Shown one piece after another: positions 1-9,783 of a DNA stretch of 64,000 nucleotides. Location: contig NZ_JBHTMP010000012.1 in the NCBI RefSeq assembly GCF_042679305.1, forward strand, positions 92,418-156,417, in the 5' to 3' direction. Numbering within the stretch: position 1 is the stretch's first letter; the number at the start of each line of letters is the position of its first letter. Below the pieces are notes generated by a model. That model made no database searches and was not told the DNA's origin. It saw only the letters and a program-made list of their open reading frames with translations. Source of the DNA: Micromonospora_H sonneratiae. Lineage in GTDB: Bacteria; Actinomycetota; Actinomycetes; Mycobacteriales; Micromonosporaceae. The translations under genes were made by a program, and so were the position numbers.

Positions 1-101
1 CGAGGCGCAGTCGAGCCGTCCATCCATCGGGACATCTGACGTGAACAGGTACTCCGATACCCGGTCCCCCATCGGCGGGACGGATCCGGCAGAGTTGATT
101 C

Positions 102-2453
102 GTGCAACTCGCCTCGGGAATGGTGGCCGGTGCGGCGACGAGTGGCGTCGCGGCCGTCCTCGGCGCGTCGATGCTGGTCGTGTCGGCGCGCCGGCAGACC
201 GGTCCACGGGTTCCCGCCCAGTGGTTGCTGGCCGTCGGTGGTGGCCTGGCCGCCCTCAGCGTGGTCGTAGGCCTGGTCGGGACGGTGATCCTGGCGGACG
301 GATGGTCGCAGCACCAGGCACAGCGCGGCACCCTCAGCACCGTCGTCGCCACCGGGATGACCCTGGCCGGACTGGTGCTCTGTGTCGGTCTGCTGCGGCT
401 GCCCAGCGTCGCCGAGACCACGGCCTCGGCGGTACGTCTCATCCTCGACGGATTGGTGATCGCCACCGCGCTGTGGTTCGTCGGATGGGTGCTGGTCTCC
501 GAGCCGACCCGACTGCTGGGCGACCCCGTACCGCTGTTCTGCGCACCGGTCCTGCTGGCCACCGTCACCGCCGCCGAAGCGGCCGGCCTGACCGTCATCG
601 TCGCCATCCGGGCACTGCGCCCCAGGTCCGGGCTGACCTGTATCGGCTGCGGCGTCACCGTGGTGACGGTCGCCGGCCTGGGCGTCGCGGCCGGGATCTG
701 CCAGCTCGGGGTGAACCTGACCGTGGTCAGCGCCGTAGTGCTGCCGGTCGGCCTGATGATGATCCATCTGGCCAGCCGTACGGACGAGGCCAGCGGTGGG
801 GTCGCCTTCGACGTCCTGCGGGGGGCCAGCGGATACGCCTTCCTGCCGATGCTGGCCATGGCCGTCTCCGCGATGTACCACCTCATGCGGGGCGGCGACT
901 TCGACCTGCCCGGCATCGTCTCCGGCAGCGCGGAGGGCTTCGCGCTGGTGGCCCGGCAGTACTTCGCCCTGCGCGACGTGCACGGATATGCCGGCCGGTT
1001 GGCCGAACGGGAGGCGCACTTCCGCGAACTCGCGCACACCGACCCGTTGACCGGACTGGCCAACCGGCGGGGGCTGCTGCGCGCCCTGCACAACGAGGGG
1101 GCCTCCGGCTCGCCCCGGGTGCTGCTCGGTCTGGACCTCGACGGCTTCAAGAACGTCAACGACATACGTGGGCACGATGTTGGCGACGCGGTGCTGGTCG
1201 AGGTGGGCCAGCGGCTGCGGGCCAACCTACGCCCCGGTGACGTGGCGGCCCGGCTCGGTGGTGACGAGTTCGCCGTACTCCTGTCGGCCTGTCCGGAGGA
1301 GGCGCAGGGCGCGGCGGAGCGGCTGCTCGAAGTGATCGGCCGCCCGTACGACCAGGTGGACGGGCAGATCTTCCTGTCGGTCAGCATCGGCCTGGCCGGT
1401 GACCCGGCGACGCCGGACGTGGAGGCGCTGCTGCGCAACGCCGACCTGGCCCTGCGCTACGCCAAGCAGCAGGGCAAGAACCGGATCGAGCGGTACGACG
1501 TCGCCTACGACCAGTTGCTGCGTCGCCGTACCACGCTGGAGCACGAGTTGCGCGGCGCGATCGAGCGCGGCGAACTGCGGTTGGCGTTCCAGCCGGTGGT
1601 GGCGGTGCCGTCGGTACGGCCGGTGGGGGCGGAGGCGCTGCTGCGCTGGCACCACCCGGAACTGGGCCAGGTACGCCCGGACGAGTTCATTCCGCTGGCC
1701 GAGGAGTGCGGAATGATCTCGAAACTCGGGGCGTGGGTGCTGGACCAGGCCTGCCAGCAGCTCTCCCGGTGGCTGGCCGACGGGCACGACGTCTGGGTCT
1801 CGGTGAACGTGTCGCCGCGTGAACTGCATGCCCCGGAGTACGTCGTGCAGGTGGCCGAGGCGTTACGGGCCCACCGGGTCCCGCCCCAGCGGCTCGTCCT
1901 GGAGATCACCGAGCACGTCGTGGCGACCGACCTCGACGAGTTGATCCGCCGGTTGACCGTGCTGCGGCTGACCGGGGTGCGCATTGCGCTGGACGACTTC
2001 GGCACCGGCTACTCGTCACTGGGGCAGCTGCGCCGGCTGCCGATCGACATTCTGAAGATCGACCACAGTCTGGTGTCGGAGCCGGACGGGACCCCCGGGA
2101 CGACCGACCTGCCCGGCCGACCCGTCGCTCCGATGGTCGACGTGGTGGTACGGCTCGGCCACCAGTTGGGACTGGAGGTGATCGCGGAGGGAGTGACCAA
2201 TCCCACGGAGTTGGCCTCCGTGGTCGGTGCCGGTTGCCGGTTCGGCCAGGGGCAGCTGTTCGGTTGGGGCGTACCGGCGGAACACCTGGAAGCGATGCTC
2301 GACGCGGCGACCTCCCCGGGTGCGCGCCCCGTACCGGCACCCCGTACCGCGTCGCTGGGGGCTGTCGCGCCAGCTGAGACCCCCGACTCGGACAGCCCGG
2401 CCGACCAGGACGGCAGCGACACCGCCCAGCAATATCTGCCGCCCAAGATGTGA
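102..2453 (+). CDS. Membrane-bound GGDEF-EAL cyclic-di-GMP protein
   Basis: Predicted bifunctional c-di-GMP enzyme of 783 residues. About the first 300 residues hold a series of hydrophobic segments (roughly eight), which resemble an integral-membrane sensor module. A GGDEF domain follows, with an intact GGDEF motif near residue 386 and an RPGD I-site exactly five residues before it, so product feedback inhibition is plausible. The EAL domain follows with EALLRW near residue 510, SVNVS, LEITEH, DDFGTGYSS near residue 631, KID and AEGV, so the phosphodiesterase residues also look intact. The last 60 residues are Pro/Ala/Asp-rich and disordered-looking. The GTG start at 102 has no strong ribosome binding site; ATG 120 is an alternative. 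It stands alone, and the ilvB leader starts right after its stop. Bases 1-101 show nothing recognisable. Confidence 0.9.
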   Translation: MQLASGMVAGAATSGVAAVLGASMLVVSARRQTGPRVPAQWLLAVGGGLAALSVVVGLVGTVILADGWSQHQAQRGTLSTVVATGMTLAGLVLCVGLLRLPSVAETTASAVRLILDGLVIATALWFVGWVLVSEPTRLLGDPVPLFCAPVLLATVTAAEAAGLTVIVAIRALRPRSGLTCIGCGVTVVTVAGLGVAAGICQLGVNLTVVSAVVLPVGLMMIHLASRTDEASGGVAFDVLRGASGYAFLPMLAMAVSAMYHLMRGGDFDLPGIVSGSAEGFALVARQYFALRDVHGYAGRLAEREAHFRELAHTDPLTGLANRRGLLRALHNEGASGSPRVLLGLDLDGFKNVNDIRGHDVGDAVLVEVGQRLRANLRPGDVAARLGGDEFAVLLSACPEEAQGAAERLLEVIGRPYDQVDGQIFLSVSIGLAGDPATPDVEALLRNADLALRYAKQQGKNRIERYDVAYDQLLRRRTTLEHELRGAIERGELRLAFQPVVAVPSVRPVGAEALLRWHHPELGQVRPDEFIPLAEECGMISKLGAWVLDQACQQLSRWLADGHDVWVSVNVSPRELHAPEYVVQVAEALRAHRVPPQRLVLEITEHVVATDLDELIRRLTVLRLTGVRIALDDFGTGYSSLGQLRRLPIDILKIDHSLVSEPDGTPGTTDLPGRPVAPMVDVVVRLGHQLGLEVIAEGVTNPTELASVVGAGCRFGQGQLFGWGVPAEHLEAMLDAATSPGARPVPAPRTASLGAVAPAETPDSDSPADQDGSDTAQQYLPPKM

Positions 2454-2459
2454 GATCAG

Positions 2460-2488
2460 TTGACTCAGGGCGTGAGATGCGTCAGGCT
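2460..2488 (+). promoter_or_regulatory. Putative promoter of the ilvBNC leader transcript
   Basis: TTGACT at 2460-2465 and CAGGCT at 2483-2488 are separated by 17 bp, a sigma-70-like arrangement. The expected transcription start, 6-7 bases downstream, falls on or next to A2495, the first base of a short open frame. The leader peptide may therefore be leaderless. This is read from sequence only. Confidence 0.45.
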
Positions 2489-2494
2489 AGCCCC

Positions 2495-2530
2495 ATGTCA
2501 CCGACCAGGTCGTTCCGAGTACTTCCCTGA
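2495..2530 (+). CDS. Putative leader peptide of the ilvBNC operon
   Basis: An 11-codon frame encoding MSPTRSFRVLP and ending in TGA at 2528-2530. An in-frame ATG at 2477 would extend it by six residues but lies inside the putative promoter. The Val and Leu codons just before the stop are GTA and CTT, which are rare in this GC-rich genome. The stop codon abuts the 5' arm of a 10-bp hairpin that precedes an intrinsic terminator. This order (short peptide with branched-chain codons, hairpin, terminator, ilvB) matches leader-peptide attenuation. The peptide is short and has only two regulatory codons, so the call is tentative. Confidence 0.45.
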   Translation: MSPTRSFRVLP

Positions 2531-2589
2531 GCGCACTCTCCTGTTCGAGAGTGCGCTGACCCCCGTGCATCTGCACGTGGGTCTTTTTT
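2531..2589 (+). terminator. Hairpin plus intrinsic terminator before ilvB (putative attenuator)
   Basis: The first hairpin (2531-2556) has a perfect 10-bp stem, GCGCACTCTC pairing with GAGAGTGCGC around a 6-base loop. The second (2559-2582) pairs ACCCCCGTGCA with TGCACGTGGGT with one mismatch, and is followed by a T-rich tract at 2583-2589, which makes it an intrinsic terminator. It sits about 95 bp before the ilvB start. It could simply end the upstream gene, but the adjacent short peptide and the putative promoter at 2460-2488 favour an attenuator. Confidence 0.65.
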
Positions 2590-2682
2590 ATTGGCATCGT
2601 CACACCTCATTCGGGGCGGGCTCTCGCCCGCGTTGCACGTCTACAGAACCACCACCGACCCGAGCCGAAGGCCTGAATCGCC

Positions 2683-4590
<1,908 letters not shown>

Positions 4591-4596
<6 letters not shown>

Positions 4597-4632
4597 TGTC
4601 GGGCGGAACTCTGATGTACCGGGTGGAACTCC
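4591..4632 (+). repeat. Imperfect tandem duplication across the ilvB stop codon
   Basis: Two adjacent copies of about 20 bp share the pattern CTGATGT-CGGG-GGAACTC (4591-4610 and 4611-4632). The ilvB TGA (4594-4596) lies in the first copy. The duplication accounts for much of the ilvB-ilvN spacer. Confidence 0.6.
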
Positions 4633-4654
4633 GAATGACGAGGAAGATGTCCTG

Positions 4655-5170
4655 ATGACGACGCACACGCTCTCCGTGCTGGTGGAGAACAAGCCCGGGG
4701 TCCTGGCCCGGGTGAGCGGACTGTTCTCCCGCCGGAGCTTCAACATCGACTCCCTGGCGGTCGGGGAGACCGAGAACCCCGAGGTCTCCCGGATCACGAT
4801 CGTGGTCAACGCCGACTCCTCCCCGCTGGAGCAGGTCACCAAGCAGCTCAACAAGCTGGTCAACGTACTGAAGATCGTTGAGCTGGACCCGGCCGTCTCG
4901 GTCGCCCGTGAACTGCTGCTGGTCAAGGTCCGGGCCGACCGGTCGGCTCGCGGGCAGGTGATGGAGACGGTCAACCTCTTCCGGGCCCGGGTCGTGGACG
5001 TCGCGCCGGACACCCTCACCATCGAGGCGACCGGCACCGCCGACAAGCTGGACGCGCTGCTGCGCGACCTCGAACCGTTCGGAATCAAGGAGATGGTGCA
5101 GTCCGGCACGGTGGCCATCGGGCGCGGCTCACGCTCGATCACCACCGGTCCGGCGCTGCGTGCCGCATAG
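4655..5170 (+). CDS. ilvN: Acetolactate synthase regulatory subunit
   Basis: Small ACT-domain subunit (171 residues) that activates the IlvB catalytic subunit and confers valine feedback inhibition. The N-terminal ACT fold begins HTLSVLVENKPGVLARVSGL, typical of IlvN/IlvH. A C-terminal ALS_ss_C domain follows. The ATG at 4655 is preferred over the longer frame beginning at 4559 because it sits after an AGGAAG-type site and gives the usual family N-terminus. It lies 58 bp after ilvB and 40 bp before ilvC. Confidence 0.96.
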   Translation: MTTHTLSVLVENKPGVLARVSGLFSRRSFNIDSLAVGETENPEVSRITIVVNADSSPLEQVTKQLNKLVNVLKIVELDPAVSVARELLLVKVRADRSARGQVMETVNLFRARVVDVAPDTLTIEATGTADKLDALLRDLEPFGIKEMVQSGTVAIGRGSRSITTGPALRAA

Positions 5171-5210
5171 GTTCGGCGGGCCGGCCGGGCCGCCGCAGGA
5201 AAGGGAAACA

Positions 5211-6224
5211 ATGACCGTTGAGGTTTACTACGACGACGACGCCGACCTCGGGCTCATCCAGGCCAAGAAGGTCGCGGTGCTGGGGTACGGCAGCCAGGGG
5301 CACGCCCACGCGCTCTCGCTGCGGGACTCGGGCGTCGATGTCGTGATCGGTCTGCCGGAGGGTTCCAAGAGCCGGGCCAAGGCAGAGGAACAGGGACTGC
5401 GGGTGCTGACGCCGGCCGAGGCGGCGGCCGAGGCTGACGTGATCATGGTGCTGGCGCCGGACACCGTACAGCGCTCGCTCTACACCGACGCGATCGCGCC
5501 GAACCTCAGCGCCGGCAAGGCGCTGTTCTTCGGCCACGGCCTGAACATCCGGTACGGCCTGATCACCCCGCCCGCCGACGTGGACGTGGCGATGGTCGCC
5601 CCGAAGGGCCCGGGTCACCTGGTCCGTCGTCAGTACGTCGACGGCAAGGGCGTGCCCGCGCTGGTCGCGGTCGAGCAGGACGCCTCCGGCAACGCCCTCG
5701 CCCTGGCGCTGGCGTACGCCAAGGCCATCGGCGGCACCCGGGCCGGGGTCATCAAGACCACCTTCAAGGAGGAGACCGAGACTGACCTCTTCGGCGAGCA
5801 GGCGGTCCTCTGCGGCGGCGCTGCGGCGCTGGTGCAGACCGGGTTCGAGGTGCTCACCGAGGCGGGTTACGCCCCGGAGATCGCCTACTTCGAGTGCCTG
5901 CACGAGCTGAAGCTGATCGTCGACCTGATGTACGAGGGCGGCATCGCCCGGATGCGGTACAGCGTCTCCGACACCGCCGAGTACGGCGACTACACCCGTG
6001 GTCCGCGCGTGGTCGACGCCCGGGTCAAGGAGGAGATGCGCAAGATCCTCAGCGAGATCCAGTCGGGTGAGTTCACCCGCGAGCTGATCGCCGAGGACGA
6101 CGCGGGCCGGCCCAACTTCGCCAAGATGCGGGCCGAGGGCGCGGCGCACCCGATCGAGGCAACCGGAAAGAAGCTGCGGGACATGATGAGCTGGGTCGAC
6201 CGGCCCATCACCGAGACCGCCTGA
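5211..6224 (+). CDS. ilvC: Ketol-acid reductoisomerase
   Basis: Class I NADP-dependent ketol-acid reductoisomerase (337 residues). It isomerises and reduces acetolactate or acetohydroxybutyrate to the dihydroxy acids. The Rossmann motif GYGSQGHAHA is near residue 24. The knotted C-terminal domain follows, with the metal-binding acidic residues in KEETETDLFGEQ and the conserved FECLHELK segment. The start at ATG 5211 follows GGAAAGGGAAACA. It is last in ilvBNC and is followed by a strong terminator. ilvD, needed for the next step, is not in the window. Confidence 0.97.
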   Translation: MTVEVYYDDDADLGLIQAKKVAVLGYGSQGHAHALSLRDSGVDVVIGLPEGSKSRAKAEEQGLRVLTPAEAAAEADVIMVLAPDTVQRSLYTDAIAPNLSAGKALFFGHGLNIRYGLITPPADVDVAMVAPKGPGHLVRRQYVDGKGVPALVAVEQDASGNALALALAYAKAIGGTRAGVIKTTFKEETETDLFGEQAVLCGGAAALVQTGFEVLTEAGYAPEIAYFECLHELKLIVDLMYEGGIARMRYSVSDTAEYGDYTRGPRVVDARVKEEMRKILSEIQSGEFTRELIAEDDAGRPNFAKMRAEGAAHPIEATGKKLRDMMSWVDRPITETA

Positions 6225-6236
6225 TCTTCTTTCGTC

Positions 6237-6278
6237 AGCCCGTACCCGAAGTGCCCCGGTGCTTCGGGTACGGGCTTT
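6237..6278 (+). terminator. Intrinsic terminator of ilvBNC
   Basis: AGCCCGTACCCGAAG pairs perfectly with CTTCGGGTACGGGCT around a 10-base loop and is followed by TTT. It lies 12 bp after the ilvC stop. Confidence 0.9.
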
Positions 6279-6582
6279 CCCGTTCAATTCCCGAGCCTCT
6301 CGAACGGTGGGCGGACCTGTTGCCCAGGTGAGTCCAGTGGGTGGACGAACGGGCGTGAGAGGCGACACCTTCGAGGGCGTTCCGCCGCGTTGAACAGGGT
6401 ATTAGGTCCTGTTTGTGAGGGCACTCACGCGGCGCTGAGAGCACATCATGCGCAGCGTTACGCCTACGATCGCGGGGTAGGTCGAATCCGGCTCCAGTCG
6501 GACCGCCGCACGGAGGAGCGTAGGGCGCAGCGCCGCGTCCCTTCGCAGCAGTACTCGCCACTGCCGAAATCTACGAGGACCA
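6279..6582 (+). other. serA upstream region with small palindrome
   Basis: About 300 bp without a convincing gene. It contains the inverted repeat GTGAG-GGCA-CTCAC at 6415-6428, a possible operator, and a 10-codon frame at 6448-6480 (MRSVTPTIAG) of unknown meaning. No clear terminator or riboswitch was seen. The serA start is preceded by a weak GAGGACC-type site. Confidence 0.4.
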
Positions 6583-8181
6583 ATGAATCCTGTCGTATTG
6601 ATCGCTGAAGAACTCGCTCCCGCCGCCATTGACGTATTGGCGCACGATTTCGACGTACGCCACGTCGACGGCACCGACCGTCCGGCTCTGCTCTCCGCCC
6701 TCGCCGAGGCGGACGCGGTCATCGTTCGTAGCGCCACCCAGATCGACGCCGAGGCGGTCGCCGCCGCGCCGAAGCTGAAGGTGGTCGCCCGCGCCGGCGT
6801 GGGTCTGGACAACGTCGAGGTCCCGGCCGCCACCGCCCGTGGCGTCATGGTGGTCAACGCCCCGACCTCCAACATCGTCTCCGCCGCCGAGCAGGCCGTC
6901 GCCCTGCTGCTGGCGGTCGCCCGGAACACCGCCAGCGCCAGCGCCGCCCTCAAGGCGGGGGAGTGGAAGCGGTCCAAGTACACCGGCGTGGAGATCCAGG
7001 GCAAGACCGTCGGTGTGGTCGGCCTCGGCCGTATCGGCGTGCTCTTCGCCCAGCGCATCGCCGCCTTCGGCACCCGCCTGATCGCCTACGACCCGTACAT
7101 CCAGCCGGCCCGTGCGGCCCAGCTCGGCGTACGGCTGGTCGGCCTGGAGGAGCTGCTGCGGGAGAGCGACTTCATCTCCATCCACCTGCCCAAGACCCCG
7201 GAGACGGTCGGCCTGATCGGCGAGAAGGAACTGTCGATCGTCAAGCCGGGCGTACGGATCGTCAACGCCGCCCGCGGTGGTCTGGTCGACGAGCAGGCAC
7301 TGGCCGACGCGATCGCCGAGGGCCGGGTGGCCGGTGCCGGTGTCGACGTGTACGCCAAGGAGCCGTGCACCGCGTCCCCGCTGTTCGCCTTCGACAACGT
7401 GGTCGCCACCCCGCACCTGGGTGCGTCGACCGCCGAGGCGCAGGACAAGGCCGGTCTCGCCGTGGCCCGTAGCGTGAAGCTCGCGTTGCAGGGCGAGTTC
7501 GTGCCGGACGCGGTCAACGTCCAGGTGGGCGGGGTCGTCGCGGAGGACGTACGGCCGCTGCTGCCGCTGGCCGAGAAGCTGGGCAAGGTCTTCACCGCCG
7601 TGGCCGGCGGGGTCGCCGCCAGCGTCACCGTCGAGGTGCGGGGCGAGATCGTCGCGCACGACGTGTCGGTGCTGAAGCTGGCCGCGACCAAGGGCCTGTT
7701 CTCCTCGGTCGTCGAGGAGCAGGTGACCTACGTCAACGCGCCGCACCTGGCCGCCGACCGGGGCGTCGAGATCGAGCTGACCACGAACTCCGAGACGGTC
7801 GACCACGGAAATCTGGTCACCGTACGGGGTGCGCTGCCCGACGGTCGTACGGTGAGCGTCTCCGGCACGGTGGTCACCACCGGCACCCGCGATGTCGTCA
7901 AGCTCACCGAGGTCGACGGCTTCGACCTGGAGATCGGTGCCGAGGGCATCCTGCTGTTCTTCCGGTACGCCGACCGGCCCGGCGTGGTCGGCGCGGTGGG
8001 TTCCACCCTCGGTGAGGCCGGTGTCAACATCGCCTCGATGCAGGTGGCCCGGCGGGAGGCCGGCGGTGAGGCGCTCATGACGCTGACCGTCGACTCGGCG
8101 GTCGGTGCGGACCTGCTGACGTCGGCCGCCGACTCGATCGGTGCGGTCGCGGCCAGCGCCGCCGACCTGCGTGACGAGTAG
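6583..8181 (+). CDS. serA: D-3-phosphoglycerate dehydrogenase
   Basis: Oxidises 3-phosphoglycerate to 3-phosphohydroxypyruvate with NAD, the first step of serine synthesis. It is the long type of 532 residues. The N-terminal substrate domain is interrupted by the nucleotide-binding domain (VGLGRIGVLFAQR). NAARGG, the dehydrogenase signature region and the active-site His in TPHLGAST follow. Next is the intervening (ASB) domain at about 310-450 and a C-terminal ACT domain (FRYADRPGVVGAVGS) that normally binds serine. It stands alone downstream of ilvBNC, a common actinobacterial arrangement, and has its own terminator. Confidence 0.96.
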   Translation: MNPVVLIAEELAPAAIDVLAHDFDVRHVDGTDRPALLSALAEADAVIVRSATQIDAEAVAAAPKLKVVARAGVGLDNVEVPAATARGVMVVNAPTSNIVSAAEQAVALLLAVARNTASASAALKAGEWKRSKYTGVEIQGKTVGVVGLGRIGVLFAQRIAAFGTRLIAYDPYIQPARAAQLGVRLVGLEELLRESDFISIHLPKTPETVGLIGEKELSIVKPGVRIVNAARGGLVDEQALADAIAEGRVAGAGVDVYAKEPCTASPLFAFDNVVATPHLGASTAEAQDKAGLAVARSVKLALQGEFVPDAVNVQVGGVVAEDVRPLLPLAEKLGKVFTAVAGGVAASVTVEVRGEIVAHDVSVLKLAATKGLFSSVVEEQVTYVNAPHLAADRGVEIELTTNSETVDHGNLVTVRGALPDGRTVSVSGTVVTTGTRDVVKLTEVDGFDLEIGAEGILLFFRYADRPGVVGAVGSTLGEAGVNIASMQVARREAGGEALMTLTVDSAVGADLLTSAADSIGAVAASAADLRDE

Positions 8182-8216
8182 TCGCAACCGGCGGTAGGCG
8201 GTACGCAACACGAAGG

Positions 8217-8249
8217 ACGGGGCTCGGCCGGTAGGCCGAGCCCCGTTTT
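8217..8249 (+). terminator. Intrinsic terminator of serA
   Basis: ACGGGGCTCGGCC pairs with GGCCGAGCCCCGT around a short loop and is followed by TTTT. It lies 35 bp after the serA stop. Confidence 0.9.
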
Positions 8250-8297
8250 GGTCAGGGGTTCGTTGTCCTTGCTCAGCGGATCGTCGTCGACGACCGG

Positions 8298-8651
8298 TCA
8301 GCGTGCCACCGGTGTCGGGGGTGGATAGACCGAGCCGTCCTGGGGGTCGAACAGCAGCAGCCCGTGGCTGCCGGCGAGCTGTTCGATGTCCAGCAACACC
8401 TGATCGGGGCAGGTCTCGGTCAGCTTCATCTCAACGTGGTCCGTGGTGCAGTGCAACGGTGCAGCCCACGGGGAGGCCGGCGACGGGCCCCGGTCCGGGT
8501 AACGTGCGGTGACCGCTCGGTAGAAGGCAACGAGCCGTGGGTCGGGTACACCCTCGACGTGCTCACCCTGCCGGCACAGTTCGTGGGCCGCCTGTACGTC
8601 CGCTGCCGAGGCCCCGTTCTCCAGAGCCCATACGACCAGATCGAAAGTCAC
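8298..8651 (-). CDS. Conserved hypothetical protein
   Basis: Small soluble protein of about 117 residues with no signal peptide or membrane segment. It begins MTFDLVVWALENG, ends LLLFDPQDGSVYPPP, and has SPWAAPLH in the middle. This pattern resembles uncharacterised actinobacterial proteins that I recognise only as a family, without a function. The GTG at 8651 gives the family-like N-terminus. A longer frame from ATG 8732 adds 27 unlikely-looking residues, and neither start has a strong ribosome binding site. It converges with serA. Confidence 0.65.
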   Translation of the reverse strand: MTFDLVVWALENGASAADVQAAHELCRQGEHVEGVPDPRLVAFYRAVTARYPDRGPSPASPWAAPLHCTTDHVEMKLTETCPDQVLLDIEQLAGSHGLLLFDPQDGSVYPPPTPVAR

Positions 8652-8770
8652 GGGCGACAGCGTGCCATCTTCCGTTCCCGGTTGAGCACCTACCCTGGGC
8701 AACACGCGGACACGATCGATTCTCGCGTCCATTCGCGCGCCGGGGCAGCTTATCGGGTGGCGGGATCAGC

Positions 8771-9721
8771 CTATCGGGTGGTCGCCTCGGTGAAGCGCTG
8801 GGCCAGCCGGCGAACGTGTCGGGCGAGTTCCGGTGGCGACTCGACCTCGAAGTCGACGTCGAGGATCGCGGCCACGAATGCGACCGCCGCGTACGAGTCC
8901 GAGGCGAGTTCCAGCAGACAGGTCCGATCGTCGATGGGGGACACGATCCCGTCGATCCGCCCGGCGATCTCCGATGCCGGAGCGTGCACCTTCAACCGGG
9001 ACCGGTACGCCCACATCTCGAATCCCATCGTCCGTCGCAGGTAGACGGTCACGTCGCCGTCGGGTGGCCGGCGAGGGGTGAACCGTGGCCCGTTGGGGGT
9101 ACGCAGCCGGATCCGGTCTACCCGGAAGGTACGCCAGTCCGTCCGGTCGACGTCCCAGCCGACCAGGTACCACCGGTGTCCCCAGAAGACCAGACGGTGT
9201 GGCTCGACGGCGCGGCGGGATCCGGTTCCGTGGTGGTCGACGTAGTCGAACCGCAGGGCCTCGGCTGCGCGGATCGCCGCCGAGATCGAGGTGAGCCCGG
9301 CCGGGTCGACGGTGGGGCCGGGTCTCGGCGGCATCGCGACCATCGCCTCGGCCAGCGTGCCCACCCGGTGCCGTAGCCGCGCCGGCAGTACCTGTTCCAT
9401 CTTGCTCAGGGCCCGCGCCGACGCCTCCTCGATGCCCGCCACCGGGCCCGTCGCCCCGGTGTGCAACCCGACCGCGACCGCGACCGCCTCCTCGTCGTCC
9501 AGCAGCAGCGGGGGCAGCGTGGAGCCGGCCCCGAGCCGGTAGCCACCGGTCACCCCCTTGGCGGCCGAGATCGGGTAGCCGAGTTCGCGTAGCCGGTCGA
9601 CGTCGCGCCGGACCGTCCTGGTCGTGACGTCCAGGCGCTCGGCCAGTTCCGTACCGGACCAGTCCCGATGCATCTGGAGCAACGACAGCAGCCGTAGCAG
9701 CCGGGCGGAGGTCTCCAACAT
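8771..9721 (-). CDS. HTH-WYL (YafY/DeoR-type) transcriptional regulator
   Basis: Predicted DNA-binding regulator of 316 residues. Residues 1-60 form an HTH_11-type winged helix (LAERLDVTTRTVRRDVDRLR). A linker and a WYL domain in the C-terminal half follow, with RWYLVGWD near residue 180, then a WCX-like tail. WYL domains commonly sense small ligands. It is divergent from the epoxide hydrolase gene across only 62 bp, which holds a TAGGA/TCCTA inverted repeat. It probably controls itself and that hydrolase; this is inferred from position. Confidence 0.9.
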   Translation of the reverse strand: MLETSARLLRLLSLLQMHRDWSGTELAERLDVTTRTVRRDVDRLRELGYPISAAKGVTGGYRLGAGSTLPPLLLDDEEAVAVAVGLHTGATGPVAGIEEASARALSKMEQVLPARLRHRVGTLAEAMVAMPPRPGPTVDPAGLTSISAAIRAAEALRFDYVDHHGTGSRRAVEPHRLVFWGHRWYLVGWDVDRTDWRTFRVDRIRLRTPNGPRFTPRRPPDGDVTVYLRRTMGFEMWAYRSRLKVHAPASEIAGRIDGIVSPIDDRTCLLELASDSYAAVAFVAAILDVDFEVESPPELARHVRRLAQRFTEATTR

Positions 9722-9742
9722 CCCTCCACGATCGCAGAGAAC

Positions 9743-9761
9743 TAGGAACGCCCCTGTCCTA
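9743..9761. promoter_or_regulatory. Inverted repeat in the divergent WYL-hydrolase intergenic region
   Basis: TAGGA at 9743-9747 and TCCTA at 9757-9761 form a 5-bp inverted repeat midway between the divergent starts at 9721 and 9784. It is a candidate operator for the WYL regulator, unproven. Confidence 0.35.
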
Positions 9762-9783
9762 CATCGCCCCGAGGCTGACCGGC

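Noticed and set aside
6571..8211. 546-codon frame antisense to serA
   Set aside because: Shadow of serA on the other strand; composition typical of GC-driven noise.
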